A stretch of DNA of 64,000 nt from Solidesulfovibrio sp. Lineage in GTDB: Bacteria > Desulfobacterota > Desulfovibrionia > Desulfovibrionales > Desulfovibrionaceae. Below the pieces are notes generated by a model. It searched no databases and was not told where the DNA came from. It saw only the letters and a list, made by a program, of their open reading frames with translations. The translations under genes and the position numbers were made by a program. Positions within the stretch are counted from its first letter, which is position 1. Every line of letters starts with the position of its first letter. The stretch is taken from assembly GCF_038562415.1 (NCBI RefSeq), contig NZ_JBCFBA010000006.1, positions 1-64,000 of the forward strand. Reading direction: 5' to 3'. Below are positions 35,278 through 42,979 of the stretch, piece by piece.

Positions 35278-35767
35278 GGGCTGCGGATTCAACGATTGCC
35301 TGGACATTTTGCGCGAGTTGCCGGTGTTCAACGGCGTGCCGCTCGACGTGGTCAAGGTGCTGGCCTACCTGTCGGGCCGGGAATCGTTCGTGGCCGGCGA
35401 GATGCTGTGCGAGCAGGGCGAGCCGCTCGACCGCTGTTTCTACGTGCTGTGCGGCGAAGTGGAGATGGCCCGGCAGGTGGGGGATTGCGCGGTGGTGCTG
35501 CCACGTCGGGGGCGGGGCTATTTCTTCGGCGGCCTTGGCCTGCTGGCGCCGGCCAAGGCGCTTTTCGCCGTCAAGGCGATTTCGGACACGGAGTGCCTGG
35601 TGCTGACCAAGGAGAAATTCCAGAAGACGGCCGAACGCTTTCCCGACATCTGGCCGAAGATCCTGGGCAACGTGGTGGAGCACGTCTTCCGCTGGGAAGA
35701 GGCCTTCCTGGCCGCCCACGCCGAGGAATGCGCCACCAGCGGCGAAATGGGGCTGAGCCTGTTCTAG
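35243..35767 (+). CDS. Cyclic-nucleotide-binding-domain protein
   Basis: A 174-residue protein consisting of a cNMP-binding (CRP-type) beta-barrel domain: FNGVPLDVVKVLAYLSGRESF, then EQGEPLDRCFYVLCGEVEM and FFGGLGLLAPAKA, where the phosphate-binding cassette is expected. The usual R-A-A/S core is not obvious, so nucleotide binding is uncertain. There is no helix-turn-helix, so it is not a transcription factor. The start overlaps the exporter gene by 35 bases, which suggests that it regulates or accompanies the exporter. AGGGG precedes the ATG. Confidence 0.8.
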   Translation: MSLSMDQPQGLKGCGFNDCLDILRELPVFNGVPLDVVKVLAYLSGRESFVAGEMLCEQGEPLDRCFYVLCGEVEMARQVGDCAVVLPRRGRGYFFGGLGLLAPAKALFAVKAISDTECLVLTKEKFQKTAERFPDIWPKILGNVVEHVFRWEEAFLAAHAEECATSGEMGLSLF

Positions 35768-35773
35768 CGCCGC

Positions 35774-36619
35774 CTACGCCGGCTTCTCCGTCAGGAACAC
35801 CACCGAATTGTACCGCAGAAAACTCGCCTTCTCCCCGGCCTTGTAGGCCGCCTCGTACAGGGCGTGCAGGTCGCCCTCGATGATGCCCGGCATTTCCGAC
35901 GGCTTGTAGAAGGCCACGTGCACGGCCACGATGGTCGGCTGGCCACGCGCCGTGAGCAGCCTGGGCAGGTCGTCGCCGAAATCCGTGACCACCAGCGACC
36001 CGCCCTGGCGCACCGGGTCGCCGTGGTGCACCGGCGGCAGCACGTCCTGCCGCCGGCCGCCCGCGAAGCGCACGCGCGGCGTGGTCGCATGGCCCTCGTG
36101 CATGGGCACGGTGAAGACATGGCGCCCGCCCGGGGCCAGCACCCGCCAGACCTCGTCGAACGCCCGCCAGGGGTCGGCCACGTGCTCGAAAACGTCCTGG
36201 GTGACCACCAGGTCGAAGGCGGCGTCGGCGAAGCTCAGGCGCTCCAGGTCCTCGCAGCGCAGCCCGGCCTGGGAACACGATCCGGGAGCGGCCAGCTCCG
36301 GCACGTATTCCGAACAGACATAGCCCGGCAGGCAGCGCAGCCGGTCGTGGAGCGGCCCGGCGGCCTGCGCCTCGAACACCCGCCAGCCGGCCATGGCCGG
36401 CAAGGCCTCGGTCAGCGACCGGCTCTCGGGCCCGGCGGCCAGATGGGCCAGCACCCGGGCCAGGTCGCGCGTGCGCCGGCTGGCCCGGCACGACGAGCAG
36501 CGCGTCTCGCGCAGACTATGCCCGGGCTTGATCGACGCGAAGGCGGCCCTTTCGCCGCACACCCGGCAAACCCCGTCGTCCTCGAACACGTCCCAGCCCC
36601 GGCACCTGGCCTCGTCCAT
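35774..36619 (-). CDS. Zinc-ribbon SAM methyltransferase
   Basis: A 281-residue protein. The N-terminus has a probable zinc ribbon with C18, C21, C41 and C44. A class I SAM methyltransferase follows (YVPELAAPG... DLVVTQDVFEHVADPWRAFDEVWRVLAPGG, the acidic loop and post-I motifs). The group is typical of small sugar or peptide methyltransferases near polysaccharide genes. The ATG at 36619 is preceded by GGAGG at a good distance; two upstream ATGs in frame are less well placed. It ends seven bases from the cNMP-domain gene stop (convergent). Repeat copy 5 lies upstream. Confidence 0.78.
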   Translation of the reverse strand: MDEARCRGWDVFEDDGVCRVCGERAAFASIKPGHSLRETRCSSCRASRRTRDLARVLAHLAAGPESRSLTEALPAMAGWRVFEAQAAGPLHDRLRCLPGYVCSEYVPELAAPGSCSQAGLRCEDLERLSFADAAFDLVVTQDVFEHVADPWRAFDEVWRVLAPGGRHVFTVPMHEGHATTPRVRFAGGRRQDVLPPVHHGDPVRQGGSLVVTDFGDDLPRLLTARGQPTIVAVHVAFYKPSEMPGIIEGDLHALYEAAYKAGEKASFLRYNSVVFLTEKPA

Positions 36620-36670
36620 ACCGACCTCCATGGCTCTCGCCGCCAGCACGATATCCTTGCACAGCCCCTT

Positions 36671-36755
36671 CGAGGGGGTTCGGGGGGCATCATGCCCCCC
36701 GGCGGAGAGGTCCAGGAGAGGCGGCGCCTCTCTTGGCCCCCGGAGGGTCCTGGAA
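36671..36755 (+). repeat. Intergenic repeat copy 5
   Basis: Hairpin I is intact (GGGGGGCATCATGCCCCCC). Hairpin II here is a different perfect stem (AGAGAGGCGCCGCCTCTCCT on the minus strand) at the same position, and the tail is altered to GGAGGGTCCTGG. It ends four bases before the proB stop on the minus strand. Confidence 0.65.
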
Positions 36756-36758
36756 ACG

Positions 36759-37910
36759 TCAAATCGCCGCGTCGAGGAGCAGGTTGTCGCGGTGCACGGC
36801 CTCGGCGTAGGTGGCCTCGCCGAGGACTTGCGCGATGCGCGAACTTTTCAGCCCCATGATCTTGCGCAGGTCGCCGGCGGCGTAGTTGGACAGCCCCACC
36901 CCGAGGCTCTCGCCCCCGACCGTTGCCAGGCGCACCATGGCTCCCACGGCGAAATCGCCGGCCACATCCACGATGCCGGCCGGCAGCAGGCTCTTGCCCT
37001 TCTCGCGCAGCGCCCGCACCGCCCCGTCGTCGATGTGAAGCGTGCCCTGCGGTTCGTGGTGATAGGCCAGCCAGAACTTGCGCCGGGGAATGGGCTTGCA
37101 GCCGGCCGGAACGAAGGTGCCGACGTTTTCCCCGGCAAGCGCCCGGGTCAGCGCCCCGGGCTCGCGGCCGGCCAGGATCAGCGTGGGCACGCCGAGCTGG
37201 GCCACGCGCCGGGCGGCCAACAGCTTGGAATACATGCCGCCGGTGCCGAGCGTCGTTTTCGCGCCGCACATGGCGTCGAGATCGAGCCCGGCGATGTCCT
37301 CGATGACCTCCATGGGCGCGGCGCCGGGATGGTCGTCGGGGTTTTCGGCGAAAACGCCCCGGGCCGAGGTCAGGTTGACAAAAAGCTCCGCCCCGATGGC
37401 CCCGACCAGCAAGCCGCCCAGGCAGTCGTTGTCGCCGTAGACCAGTTCCGAAACGGCCACCGAATCGTTCTCGTTGACCACAGGCACGGCCCCGAGGTCA
37501 AAAAGCGTGGCCAGGGTGTTGCGCAAATTGAGGTAGCGCTCGCGGTTGTCCAGGTCGTCGCGGGTGAGTAACACCTGGGCGGCGATGCGGCCGTGGCGGG
37601 CGAACTCCTGGTCGTAGGCGTGCATGAGCCGGCTTTGGCCGATGGCCGAGGCGGCCTGGCGGTGGGGCAGCAGGCTGCGGTCGTATTTCTCGCCCAGCAC
37701 TTCCCGGCCGGCGGCCACGGCACCGCTGGACACGAGCAGCACCTGCCGGCCGGCGGCCACCAGCCCGGCGATCTGCTCGGACAGCCCGGCCACCACGGCC
37801 CCGTCCACGCCCCGTTGGCCGGCCAGCACGGCGCTGCCGACCTTGACCACGATGCGCCTGGCATCGGACATGACCTGCCGGCGCCGCTTGCGCCAGTCAC
37901 ACTCGGCCAT
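36759..37910 (-). CDS. proB: Glutamate 5-kinase
   Basis: A 383-residue ProB, the first enzyme of proline synthesis. It has an amino-acid-kinase domain (VVKVGSAVLAGQ at about 21-32, VLLVSSGAVAAGREVL, VNENDSVAVSEL, GTGGMYSKLLAA) and a C-terminal PUA domain (about 290-383), the standard layout. The feedback-sensitive kinase loop regions are present. The ATG at 37910 has GAGGAGG five bases upstream; two in-frame ATGs are possible, the first being better placed. Its repeat-bearing 3' end faces the methyltransferase gene. proA is not in the window. Confidence 0.93.
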   Translation of the reverse strand: MAECDWRKRRRQVMSDARRIVVKVGSAVLAGQRGVDGAVVAGLSEQIAGLVAAGRQVLLVSSGAVAAGREVLGEKYDRSLLPHRQAASAIGQSRLMHAYDQEFARHGRIAAQVLLTRDDLDNRERYLNLRNTLATLFDLGAVPVVNENDSVAVSELVYGDNDCLGGLLVGAIGAELFVNLTSARGVFAENPDDHPGAAPMEVIEDIAGLDLDAMCGAKTTLGTGGMYSKLLAARRVAQLGVPTLILAGREPGALTRALAGENVGTFVPAGCKPIPRRKFWLAYHHEPQGTLHIDDGAVRALREKGKSLLPAGIVDVAGDFAVGAMVRLATVGGESLGVGLSNYAAGDLRKIMGLKSSRIAQVLGEATYAEAVHRDNLLLDAAI

Positions 37911-37954
37911 GAGGCCTCCTCGAAATAACGGTGTTCGGTCGCGCGGCCCCGGGC

Positions 37955-38146
37955 CTAGGCCGTTTCGTCGGCAATGCCGCCCCGGGGGTTTTCCGGCGTC
38001 GCCCCGGCCGTCCCGGCGGTCATGGCGCCCTGTCGGCCGGCGAAGGCGGCGTCGGCCGCCGCCTCGTCCCGGGCCTTGTCCAGCCACGGCACGTATTCGG
38101 GGATGACGGGCAAAAGGGGTGGCAAGGCGTCGGTTTTGGCGGCCAT
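37955..38146 (-). CDS. Small hypothetical protein
   Basis: A 63-residue frame beginning MAAKTDALPPLLPVIPEY with GGGAG six bases upstream of the ATG at 38146. The residues are mainly Ala, Asp, Glu and Gly with a helical middle (PWLDKARDEAAADAAFAGR). It is 44 bases upstream of proB, same strand, and divergent from comB. No family is recognised; coding is plausible from codon use and a good ribosome-binding site but not certain. Confidence 0.45.
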   Translation of the reverse strand: MAAKTDALPPLLPVIPEYVPWLDKARDEAAADAAFAGRQGAMTAGTAGATPENPRGGIADETA

Positions 38147-38286
38147 GACGGCTCCCGGCGGCGATACGCCGCCCGCTTTCCATACGACCTGGGACCGCTC
38201 CTGGCAAGACGCGGGCATCCTCCTTGAAACCCACGCTTTTCAAAGCCCTCCGCCGCTGCTATGGCTGGGGGAGGGAGGGTGTTGTC

Positions 38287-39024
38287 GTGCGCATCCGGAT
38301 GTTGGAGCTTTTAAGCGGCGCGGCCGCGGCCACGGGCACAGCCGTGGTCATCGACGTGTTCCGGGCCTGTTCCCTGGCCTGCTACGCCTTTGCCGGTGGC
38401 GTTTCCCGCATACTGCCCGTGGACACGGTGGAGGAGGCCTTTGCCCTCAAGCGGGCCCATCCCGACTATCTCGTCGCCGGCGAGCGGGAATGCCTCAAGG
38501 TGCCGGGGTTCGACTGCGGCAACTCGCCAAGCGAGATCAGGGCCGCCGACCTGGCCGGCAAGACCCTCGTCCACTGCACCTCGGCCGGCACGCGCGGGAT
38601 TTTCGCGGCCATGGACAAGGCCGACCGGGTGCTCACCTGTTCGTTCACCAACGTGACGGCCACGGCCCGGGCCATCCTGGCCGCCGCGCCGGAGACCGTG
38701 TCCATCGTGGCCATGGGCAAGGCCGGGGTCGCCCACGCCCCGGAAGACAAGCTGTGCGCCATGTACCTGGCCAACCTCCTCCAGGGCGTGCCCAACGCCT
38801 TCGAGGCCATCCCCAAATTTCTGCGCGCCGCGCCCACGGCGGCCATCTTCTTCGGCGAGACCCGCATCGTGCCCGAGGAAGACTTCGACCTGTGCCTGGC
38901 CCTGGACGCCTTCGACTTTTTCCTCGAAGCCGAGCGGACGCCCGACGGCCGCCCGGCCCTGACCCGCAAGGAGCTCCCCGAGGGCGATATCGCCCCCGCC
39001 CCACCGCGAGCCTCAACTTTGTAG
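38287..39024 (+). CDS. comB: ComB-like 2-phosphosulfolactate phosphatase
   Basis: A 245-residue ComB family protein. It has the family landmarks AVVIDVFRACSLACYAF, GFDCGNSPSEI and TLVHCTSAGTRGIF, with a conserved active-site Cys/Asp region. In methanogens ComB dephosphorylates 2-phosphosulfolactate in coenzyme M synthesis; its bacterial role is less clear. I prefer the GTG at 38287 because GGGAGGGAGGG lies just upstream; an in-frame ATG at 38224 and one at 38299 are alternatives. It is followed immediately by a 14-base-pair hairpin and then the HD-GYP gene. Confidence 0.8.
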   Translation: MRIRMLELLSGAAAATGTAVVIDVFRACSLACYAFAGGVSRILPVDTVEEAFALKRAHPDYLVAGERECLKVPGFDCGNSPSEIRAADLAGKTLVHCTSAGTRGIFAAMDKADRVLTCSFTNVTATARAILAAAPETVSIVAMGKAGVAHAPEDKLCAMYLANLLQGVPNAFEAIPKFLRAAPTAAIFFGETRIVPEEDFDLCLALDAFDFFLEAERTPDGRPALTRKELPEGDIAPAPPRASTL

Positions 39025-39026
39025 AA

Positions 39027-39067
39027 TTCCGGTCGAAACCATACGTATCGCACGGTTTCGACCGGAA
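39027..39067 (+). promoter_or_regulatory. 14-bp inverted repeat after comB
   Basis: The arms TTCCGGTCGAAACC (39027-39040) and GGTTTCGACCGGAA (39054-39067) are perfectly complementary around a 13-base loop. The hairpin starts two bases after the comB stop and ends 28 bases before the HD-GYP start. No T-run follows. It may be an operator for a dimeric regulator or a stem that slows transcription between the two genes. Confidence 0.55.
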
Positions 39068-39094
39068 CGTCACCGGCGCGGGGGAGGTTTGGCA

Positions 39095-40078
39095 ATGAAA
39101 GGCAAGGCGATGGCGACCATGCGGGAAGAAATGTTTTTTGCGGTCTCGCCCCTGATGATCTTTCCCAAGACCCTGGGAAGGTTCCGGGTCTACATCCGCC
39201 AGGCCGGCAATTTCGTGCTCTACGCCGCGGAAAACGAGCAGTTCACTCCGCGCCACCGGCAAAAGCTCCACGACGCCGGCGTGACCGAGGTCTACATCCG
39301 GGCCGAGCAGCGCCCGGATTACGACCGCTACATCGAAAAGCACCTGCCGCAAATCTTAAACGACAGCGGCATTCCCGTGGAGGAACGGGCCAAGGTCCTC
39401 TACACCGCCGCCGATGCCGTGGTGCGCGACGTCTTCGACACGCGCCTGCCCAAGGGCCTGGGCAAGCGCGAATACGCCCGCGTCGCCGGTCTGGTGGAAA
39501 AAAGCCTCAACTTCCTGGCCATGGACGAATCGTTGCGGCGCATCGCCGCCCTGGCCTCCCACGACTACAGCGTCCACACCCACAACGTGCACGTGTTCGT
39601 CTTCACCACGGCCATCCTCAACACCATGAAGGCCGACGAATACACGCAGGTCCAGGCCGGCATCGGGGCGCTTTTGCACGACATCGGCAAGACCCGCATC
39701 CCGGGCGAAATCCTGTCCAAACCCGGGCCGCTCACCCCCGAGGAACGACAGGTCATCAACACCCATCCGGCCAAGGGCATGGCCCTGTGCCAGGAAGTGC
39801 CCCTGACCCAGACCGCCGCCCACTGCATCCTCATGCACCACGAGCGCATGGACGGCACCGGCTATCCCGGCGGCCTCCCCGGGGACCTGATCCCCCCCTA
39901 TGTCCGGGCCCTGACCGTGGCCGACATCTACGACGCCCTGACCACCAACCGGGCCTACGCCGAGGCCATGCCGCCCTTTCAGGCCCTGCGGCTCATGCGC
40001 GACGAAATGATCGAAGCCCTGGACCCGGACGCCTTCAAGCGCCTGGTCATGATCCTAAGCGGCGCCAACATGGTGTAA
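39095..40078 (+). CDS. HD-GYP domain protein
   Basis: A 327-residue protein with an HD-GYP domain in its C-terminal half: H195-D196 in LLHDIGKTRIP, H248/H249 in LMHHERMDGTGYP and the GYP triplet 256-258, which are the residues of c-di-GMP phosphodiesterases. The N-terminal 90 residues form a separate small domain (FAVSPLMIFPKTLGRFRVYI) common in such proteins. It would lower c-di-GMP and favour motility over biofilm. GGGAGG seven bases upstream fixes the ATG at 39095. The catalytic set looks complete. Confidence 0.88.
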   Translation: MKGKAMATMREEMFFAVSPLMIFPKTLGRFRVYIRQAGNFVLYAAENEQFTPRHRQKLHDAGVTEVYIRAEQRPDYDRYIEKHLPQILNDSGIPVEERAKVLYTAADAVVRDVFDTRLPKGLGKREYARVAGLVEKSLNFLAMDESLRRIAALASHDYSVHTHNVHVFVFTTAILNTMKADEYTQVQAGIGALLHDIGKTRIPGEILSKPGPLTPEERQVINTHPAKGMALCQEVPLTQTAAHCILMHHERMDGTGYPGGLPGDLIPPYVRALTVADIYDALTTNRAYAEAMPPFQALRLMRDEMIEALDPDAFKRLVMILSGANMV

Positions 40079-40087
40079 GGAGTTCCC

Positions 40088-40297
40088 ATGGCTTTTTCCC
40101 GCGTCAGCTTCACCCCGACCACGGCCAAGGTCGCCTGCCCCCGGTGCGGCCAGCGCCTGACCTACGAGCGCACCTGCCTGCGCATCATGCTCACCTGCCA
40201 CGCCTGCGGCCGGGAGTTCGACCCGGCCCGCTTCGTGGACCAGCTCGACGACGACTTCGACGAGACCTACGCCAACGTGCCGTTGGACCGCATGTAA
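40088..40297 (+). CDS. Small dual-CxxC zinc-ribbon protein
   Basis: A 69-residue protein with two CxxC pairs (C17/C20 and C37/C40) plus C30, a probable rubredoxin-like zinc ribbon, and an acidic C-terminus (DQLDDDFDETYAN). It resembles the small dual CxxC proteins common in Desulfovibrionaceae, some of which use selenocysteine; here no in-frame TGA is involved. It is nine bases after the HD-GYP gene, so co-transcribed. The role is unknown, perhaps metal or redox. Confidence 0.75.
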   Translation: MAFSRVSFTPTTAKVACPRCGQRLTYERTCLRIMLTCHACGREFDPARFVDQLDDDFDETYANVPLDRM

Positions 40298-40311
40298 GAC
40301 GAAGAGAAGAA

Positions 40312-40382
40312 GAGAAGATCGGGGCTCCGCCCCAAGCCCCGCCGGGGGGCATGATGCCCCCCGGACCCCCTCGAAAGGGGGG
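40312..40382 (-). repeat. Intergenic repeat copy 6
   Basis: Hairpin II (GGGGCTCCGCCCC) comes first after the zinc-ribbon gene stop, then hairpin I, GGGGGGCATGATGCCCCCC, then GGACCCCCT. This is the reverse orientation of copies 1 and 2. It lies between two convergent genes and would end transcripts of the plus-strand one. Confidence 0.7.
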
Positions 40383-40387
40383 GATCT

Positions 40388-40957
40388 TTACGGGCGGGCC
40401 CTGGGGCGGCAGGCGCCCTGGCAGCAGCCGCCGGAGAGGAATTCGCTGTAGGCAAAAAGGATGCGGCGCTCCCGGGCAAGCGCCTCCTCGGGCAGGTCCG
40501 GCGCCGGCGCGCCCAGGTCCATGGCCCCCTGCCAGGTGGGCACGGCCCGCATGCCCCGGCCGAGCTCGCGGCCGGTGGCCGCTTCGAGCAGCACGGCGTC
40601 GCGGGTGTCGGTGACCAGCACCAGGGGCACCCCGCCCGGCCGCCCCTCGGCCCGGTAGACCCGGGCGGCGGCCAGGGCCTCGCGCACGTAGGAACCCGGC
40701 TCGCCCGAGCAGAAGATCACGAACAAAAGCGGCCGCCCCTGGGCGTCCCAGGCGGCCAGGTCGATCATGCGCGTATACTGCGCCCCGTCCACCGGAAAGC
40801 AGACCCCGACCTTGGGTGTGAGCCGCTCCCGGGGATAGCCCTTTTCCTCCACCAGCAGCCGGGCCAGGGCCTGGCGGAATTCCTCGTAGGAGGTCTCGGC
40901 GATGTCCTCGCCGGTCAGGTAGTCGCGGATGACGTTTCCCAGCGATTCCTCATGCAT
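40388..40957 (-). CDS. HsdR-N-like protein, catalytic site lost
   Basis: A 189-residue protein matching the type I restriction enzyme HsdR N-terminal-like family (ESLGNVIRDYLTGEDIAET, SYEEFRQALARLLVEEKGYP). In active members the PD-(D/E)xK nuclease core is D ... ExK. Here D66 is kept (RMIDLAAW), but at the ExK position the sequence reads VIFCSGEP (I81 and C83 in place of Glu and Lys), so it is probably not a nuclease. A cysteine-rich C-terminus (GGCCQGAC) follows. AAGGAG before the ATG at 40957 fits. The role is unknown. Confidence 0.7.
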   Translation of the reverse strand: MHEESLGNVIRDYLTGEDIAETSYEEFRQALARLLVEEKGYPRERLTPKVGVCFPVDGAQYTRMIDLAAWDAQGRPLLFVIFCSGEPGSYVREALAAARVYRAEGRPGGVPLVLVTDTRDAVLLEAATGRELGRGMRAVPTWQGAMDLGAPAPDLPEEALARERRILFAYSEFLSGGCCQGACRPRARP

Positions 40958-41013
40958 GGCGGACTCCTTGCCAGGGGCTGAAGGCTGGCGGCCCCGAACG
41001 CCCGGGAACGAAC

Positions 41014-42738
41014 CTACACGTGAAAAAGGGACCCATGGCCGGCCGGCGACGGCCCCGGGCGCCTGCGGGCAAACCAGCCCACGGCGGCCGTCAGGGCGGC
41101 GAAGGCGGCCAGGGCGGCGACACCGAGCGGTCCCCGGCGGCTGTCGTCGGCGACGATGACCACCGGGCGCGCGGCGGCCGTGGTTTCCAGCACAGTAAGC
41201 TCCTGCGGCCCGTCGTCAACCGGCCTGGCCCCGTCGAACCGGTACAGGCCGGCCTCGTCCCGGGGCAGCCAGGGCAAGGCGATGCGGTCGCCGGCCGCGC
41301 CGGGCGGAGTGACGACGATCCGGTTGGGCGAAACGGCGATGGGCAGGCGCGTGTCCCCCGACAGGGCGACGATACGATTGCCGAAAAATTCCTCAAGGGA
41401 AAACTCCCCGTAGAAATTCGGGTTTTCCGTCAGGTACGGCATCAGCTCGCGGTTGCGGCCCCAAAAGGTCAGGCAGGTCAGGGCGACCAGGCCGTAGAGC
41501 AGCCCCAGCCGGACCCGTCCGGCCAGGCCCGCCGGCCAGGCGCCAAGGCGGTCCACAATAAAGAAGATCGCGAAATGGTAGGCGATGAACAAGAACCGGA
41601 AGGGATAGATTTCCGAGGACGGCAAATGGAAGGCAGCGCACAGCTCCCGCCAGACCGTGCCCCAGCCCAGGACCAGGAACACCACGGCCGCCAGCAGGCA
41701 GGCCGCGTCCGGCACGGGCATGCCCGGCGCCGGCCGGCGGCGCCGGAGGGCGGCCCACAAAAAGCCGCCGGCCAGCACGGCCAGCACGGCCAGGAAGGCC
41801 GGCCCCACCAGCAGCGAGCCGTCGTAGAAGGCCACGTTGCAGTGGGAATAGGTCTCCGGGAACCGGAACATGGGGAAGGTGTCGTCGGTTAAAAGCCCCC
41901 ACAGGTCCGAAAACGAAGCATACCCCCCGCCCGGGATGCGCTGCCAGGCGCCGTAGACCTTGCGCACGGCATAGGCCTTGGGCGCGACCAGCACGGCCGT
42001 GGCCAGGGCGAAAAAGGCCCCCCGCCACAGCAACGCCAGGCGGCGGCGCAGCAGGGCGTCGAAGGCCAGGTACAGGCCAACGGCCATGAAAAGCCACACG
42101 AACAGGTGCAGCGCCCCCTGGTAGAAAATAAGCGCGGCCAGCAGGCTGGCCCCGGCCCATTCCAGGGGGCGGAACTCCCGTGCGGCCATGAGGGCGACGA
42201 GGCCCGGCACCAGGCACAGGCTCACTTGCGGCGAGTAGCCGATGGTGAGGTGCTGCACCAGCCAGGGGTTGCCCAGAAAAAGGACGAGCAACACCAGGGC
42301 CTGGCCCAGGCCGAAGCCGCACCGCCGGGCCAGGAGGCGCACGCCCCAGGCCCCGGCCAGGAGGTGCAGGCCGAAAAACGCCTTCAGGAAGGCCATAAAC
42401 GGCAGGACGTAGGCCAGGGGCAACAGCGGCGAGAGGCTTATGACCTCGGGGTTGGACCAGTAGGACAGGTTTTGCAGGGTGGAAAACCAGGTGATGGCCT
42501 CGGGGATGGCCAGAAACGACACGGGCAGTTGGCCGAAGCTGCGCAGGCTGTCGTAGAGGAAGGCGAAATAGAAGAGGTCCTTGCCCCAGTCGAGGATGCC
42601 GACGCGGTCGGAAAACAGGAAGTCGCCGTAGAAAAGAAACAGGACCGCCAAGGCCACGCCCCAATAGACGGCGGCCTCCCGGCGCAAGCGACCGCCGGCG
42701 GGACGGGGGGAAGGGTTGGCGGCATCGCCTGGGGTCAT
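41014..42738 (-). CDS. GT-C/YfhO-like membrane protein
   Basis: A 574-residue protein with about 12 hydrophobic segments in residues 20-440, an early acidic loop (FSDRVGILDWGKDLFYFAF), a soluble stretch of about 100 residues and a last membrane segment near the C-terminus (VAALAAFAALTAAVGWF). The layout is that of GT-C glycosyltransferases of the YfhO or PMT-like type, which take sugars from polyprenyl phosphates. No exact family is recognised. It is divergent from the dynamin-like gene with a 241-base gap holding a 22-base tandem repeat. AAGGA precedes the ATG at 42738. Confidence 0.6.
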   Translation of the reverse strand: MTPGDAANPSPRPAGGRLRREAAVYWGVALAVLFLFYGDFLFSDRVGILDWGKDLFYFAFLYDSLRSFGQLPVSFLAIPEAITWFSTLQNLSYWSNPEVISLSPLLPLAYVLPFMAFLKAFFGLHLLAGAWGVRLLARRCGFGLGQALVLLVLFLGNPWLVQHLTIGYSPQVSLCLVPGLVALMAAREFRPLEWAGASLLAALIFYQGALHLFVWLFMAVGLYLAFDALLRRRLALLWRGAFFALATAVLVAPKAYAVRKVYGAWQRIPGGGYASFSDLWGLLTDDTFPMFRFPETYSHCNVAFYDGSLLVGPAFLAVLAVLAGGFLWAALRRRRPAPGMPVPDAACLLAAVVFLVLGWGTVWRELCAAFHLPSSEIYPFRFLFIAYHFAIFFIVDRLGAWPAGLAGRVRLGLLYGLVALTCLTFWGRNRELMPYLTENPNFYGEFSLEEFFGNRIVALSGDTRLPIAVSPNRIVVTPPGAAGDRIALPWLPRDEAGLYRFDGARPVDDGPQELTVLETTAAARPVVIVADDSRRGPLGVAALAAFAALTAAVGWFARRRPGPSPAGHGSLFHV

Positions 42739-42760
42739 GGCGGTCCTTGGCGGCCCGGTC

Positions 42761-42826
42761 GCCGGGTTTGGGCGGCCGAGCCGCCGCGTTGGGGCGGCAT
42801 GGTCGCCGCGTTGGGGCGGCATGTCC
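42761..42826. repeat. 22-bp tandem repeat, three units
   Basis: Three adjacent 22-base units occur at 42761-42782, 42783-42804 and 42805-42826. The last two share GCCGCGTTGGGGCGGCAT and differ only near the end; the first is diverged (GCCGGGTTTGGGCGGCCG). They lie in the divergent interval between the GT-C-like and dynamin-like genes and could be binding sites for a regulator, or simple slippage. Confidence 0.6.
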
Positions 42827-42979
42827 GCCGGCTCGCCCGGGGATAGCGGCAAGGCCGGGGCCGGGCAAGGGGTTTGGCCCGGCAAAAATCGCTCCAACCA
42901 GGTGCCGGCCGGGCCGGCCGTCTCGACGAAGCTCGATTTATTGGATAGATAGGGCCATTCTCGACCGGCGGGGGGGCGC

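Noticed and set aside
42761-42826. A CRISPR-like array
   Set aside because: The units are adjacent with no spacers and only three in number, so it is a tandem repeat.
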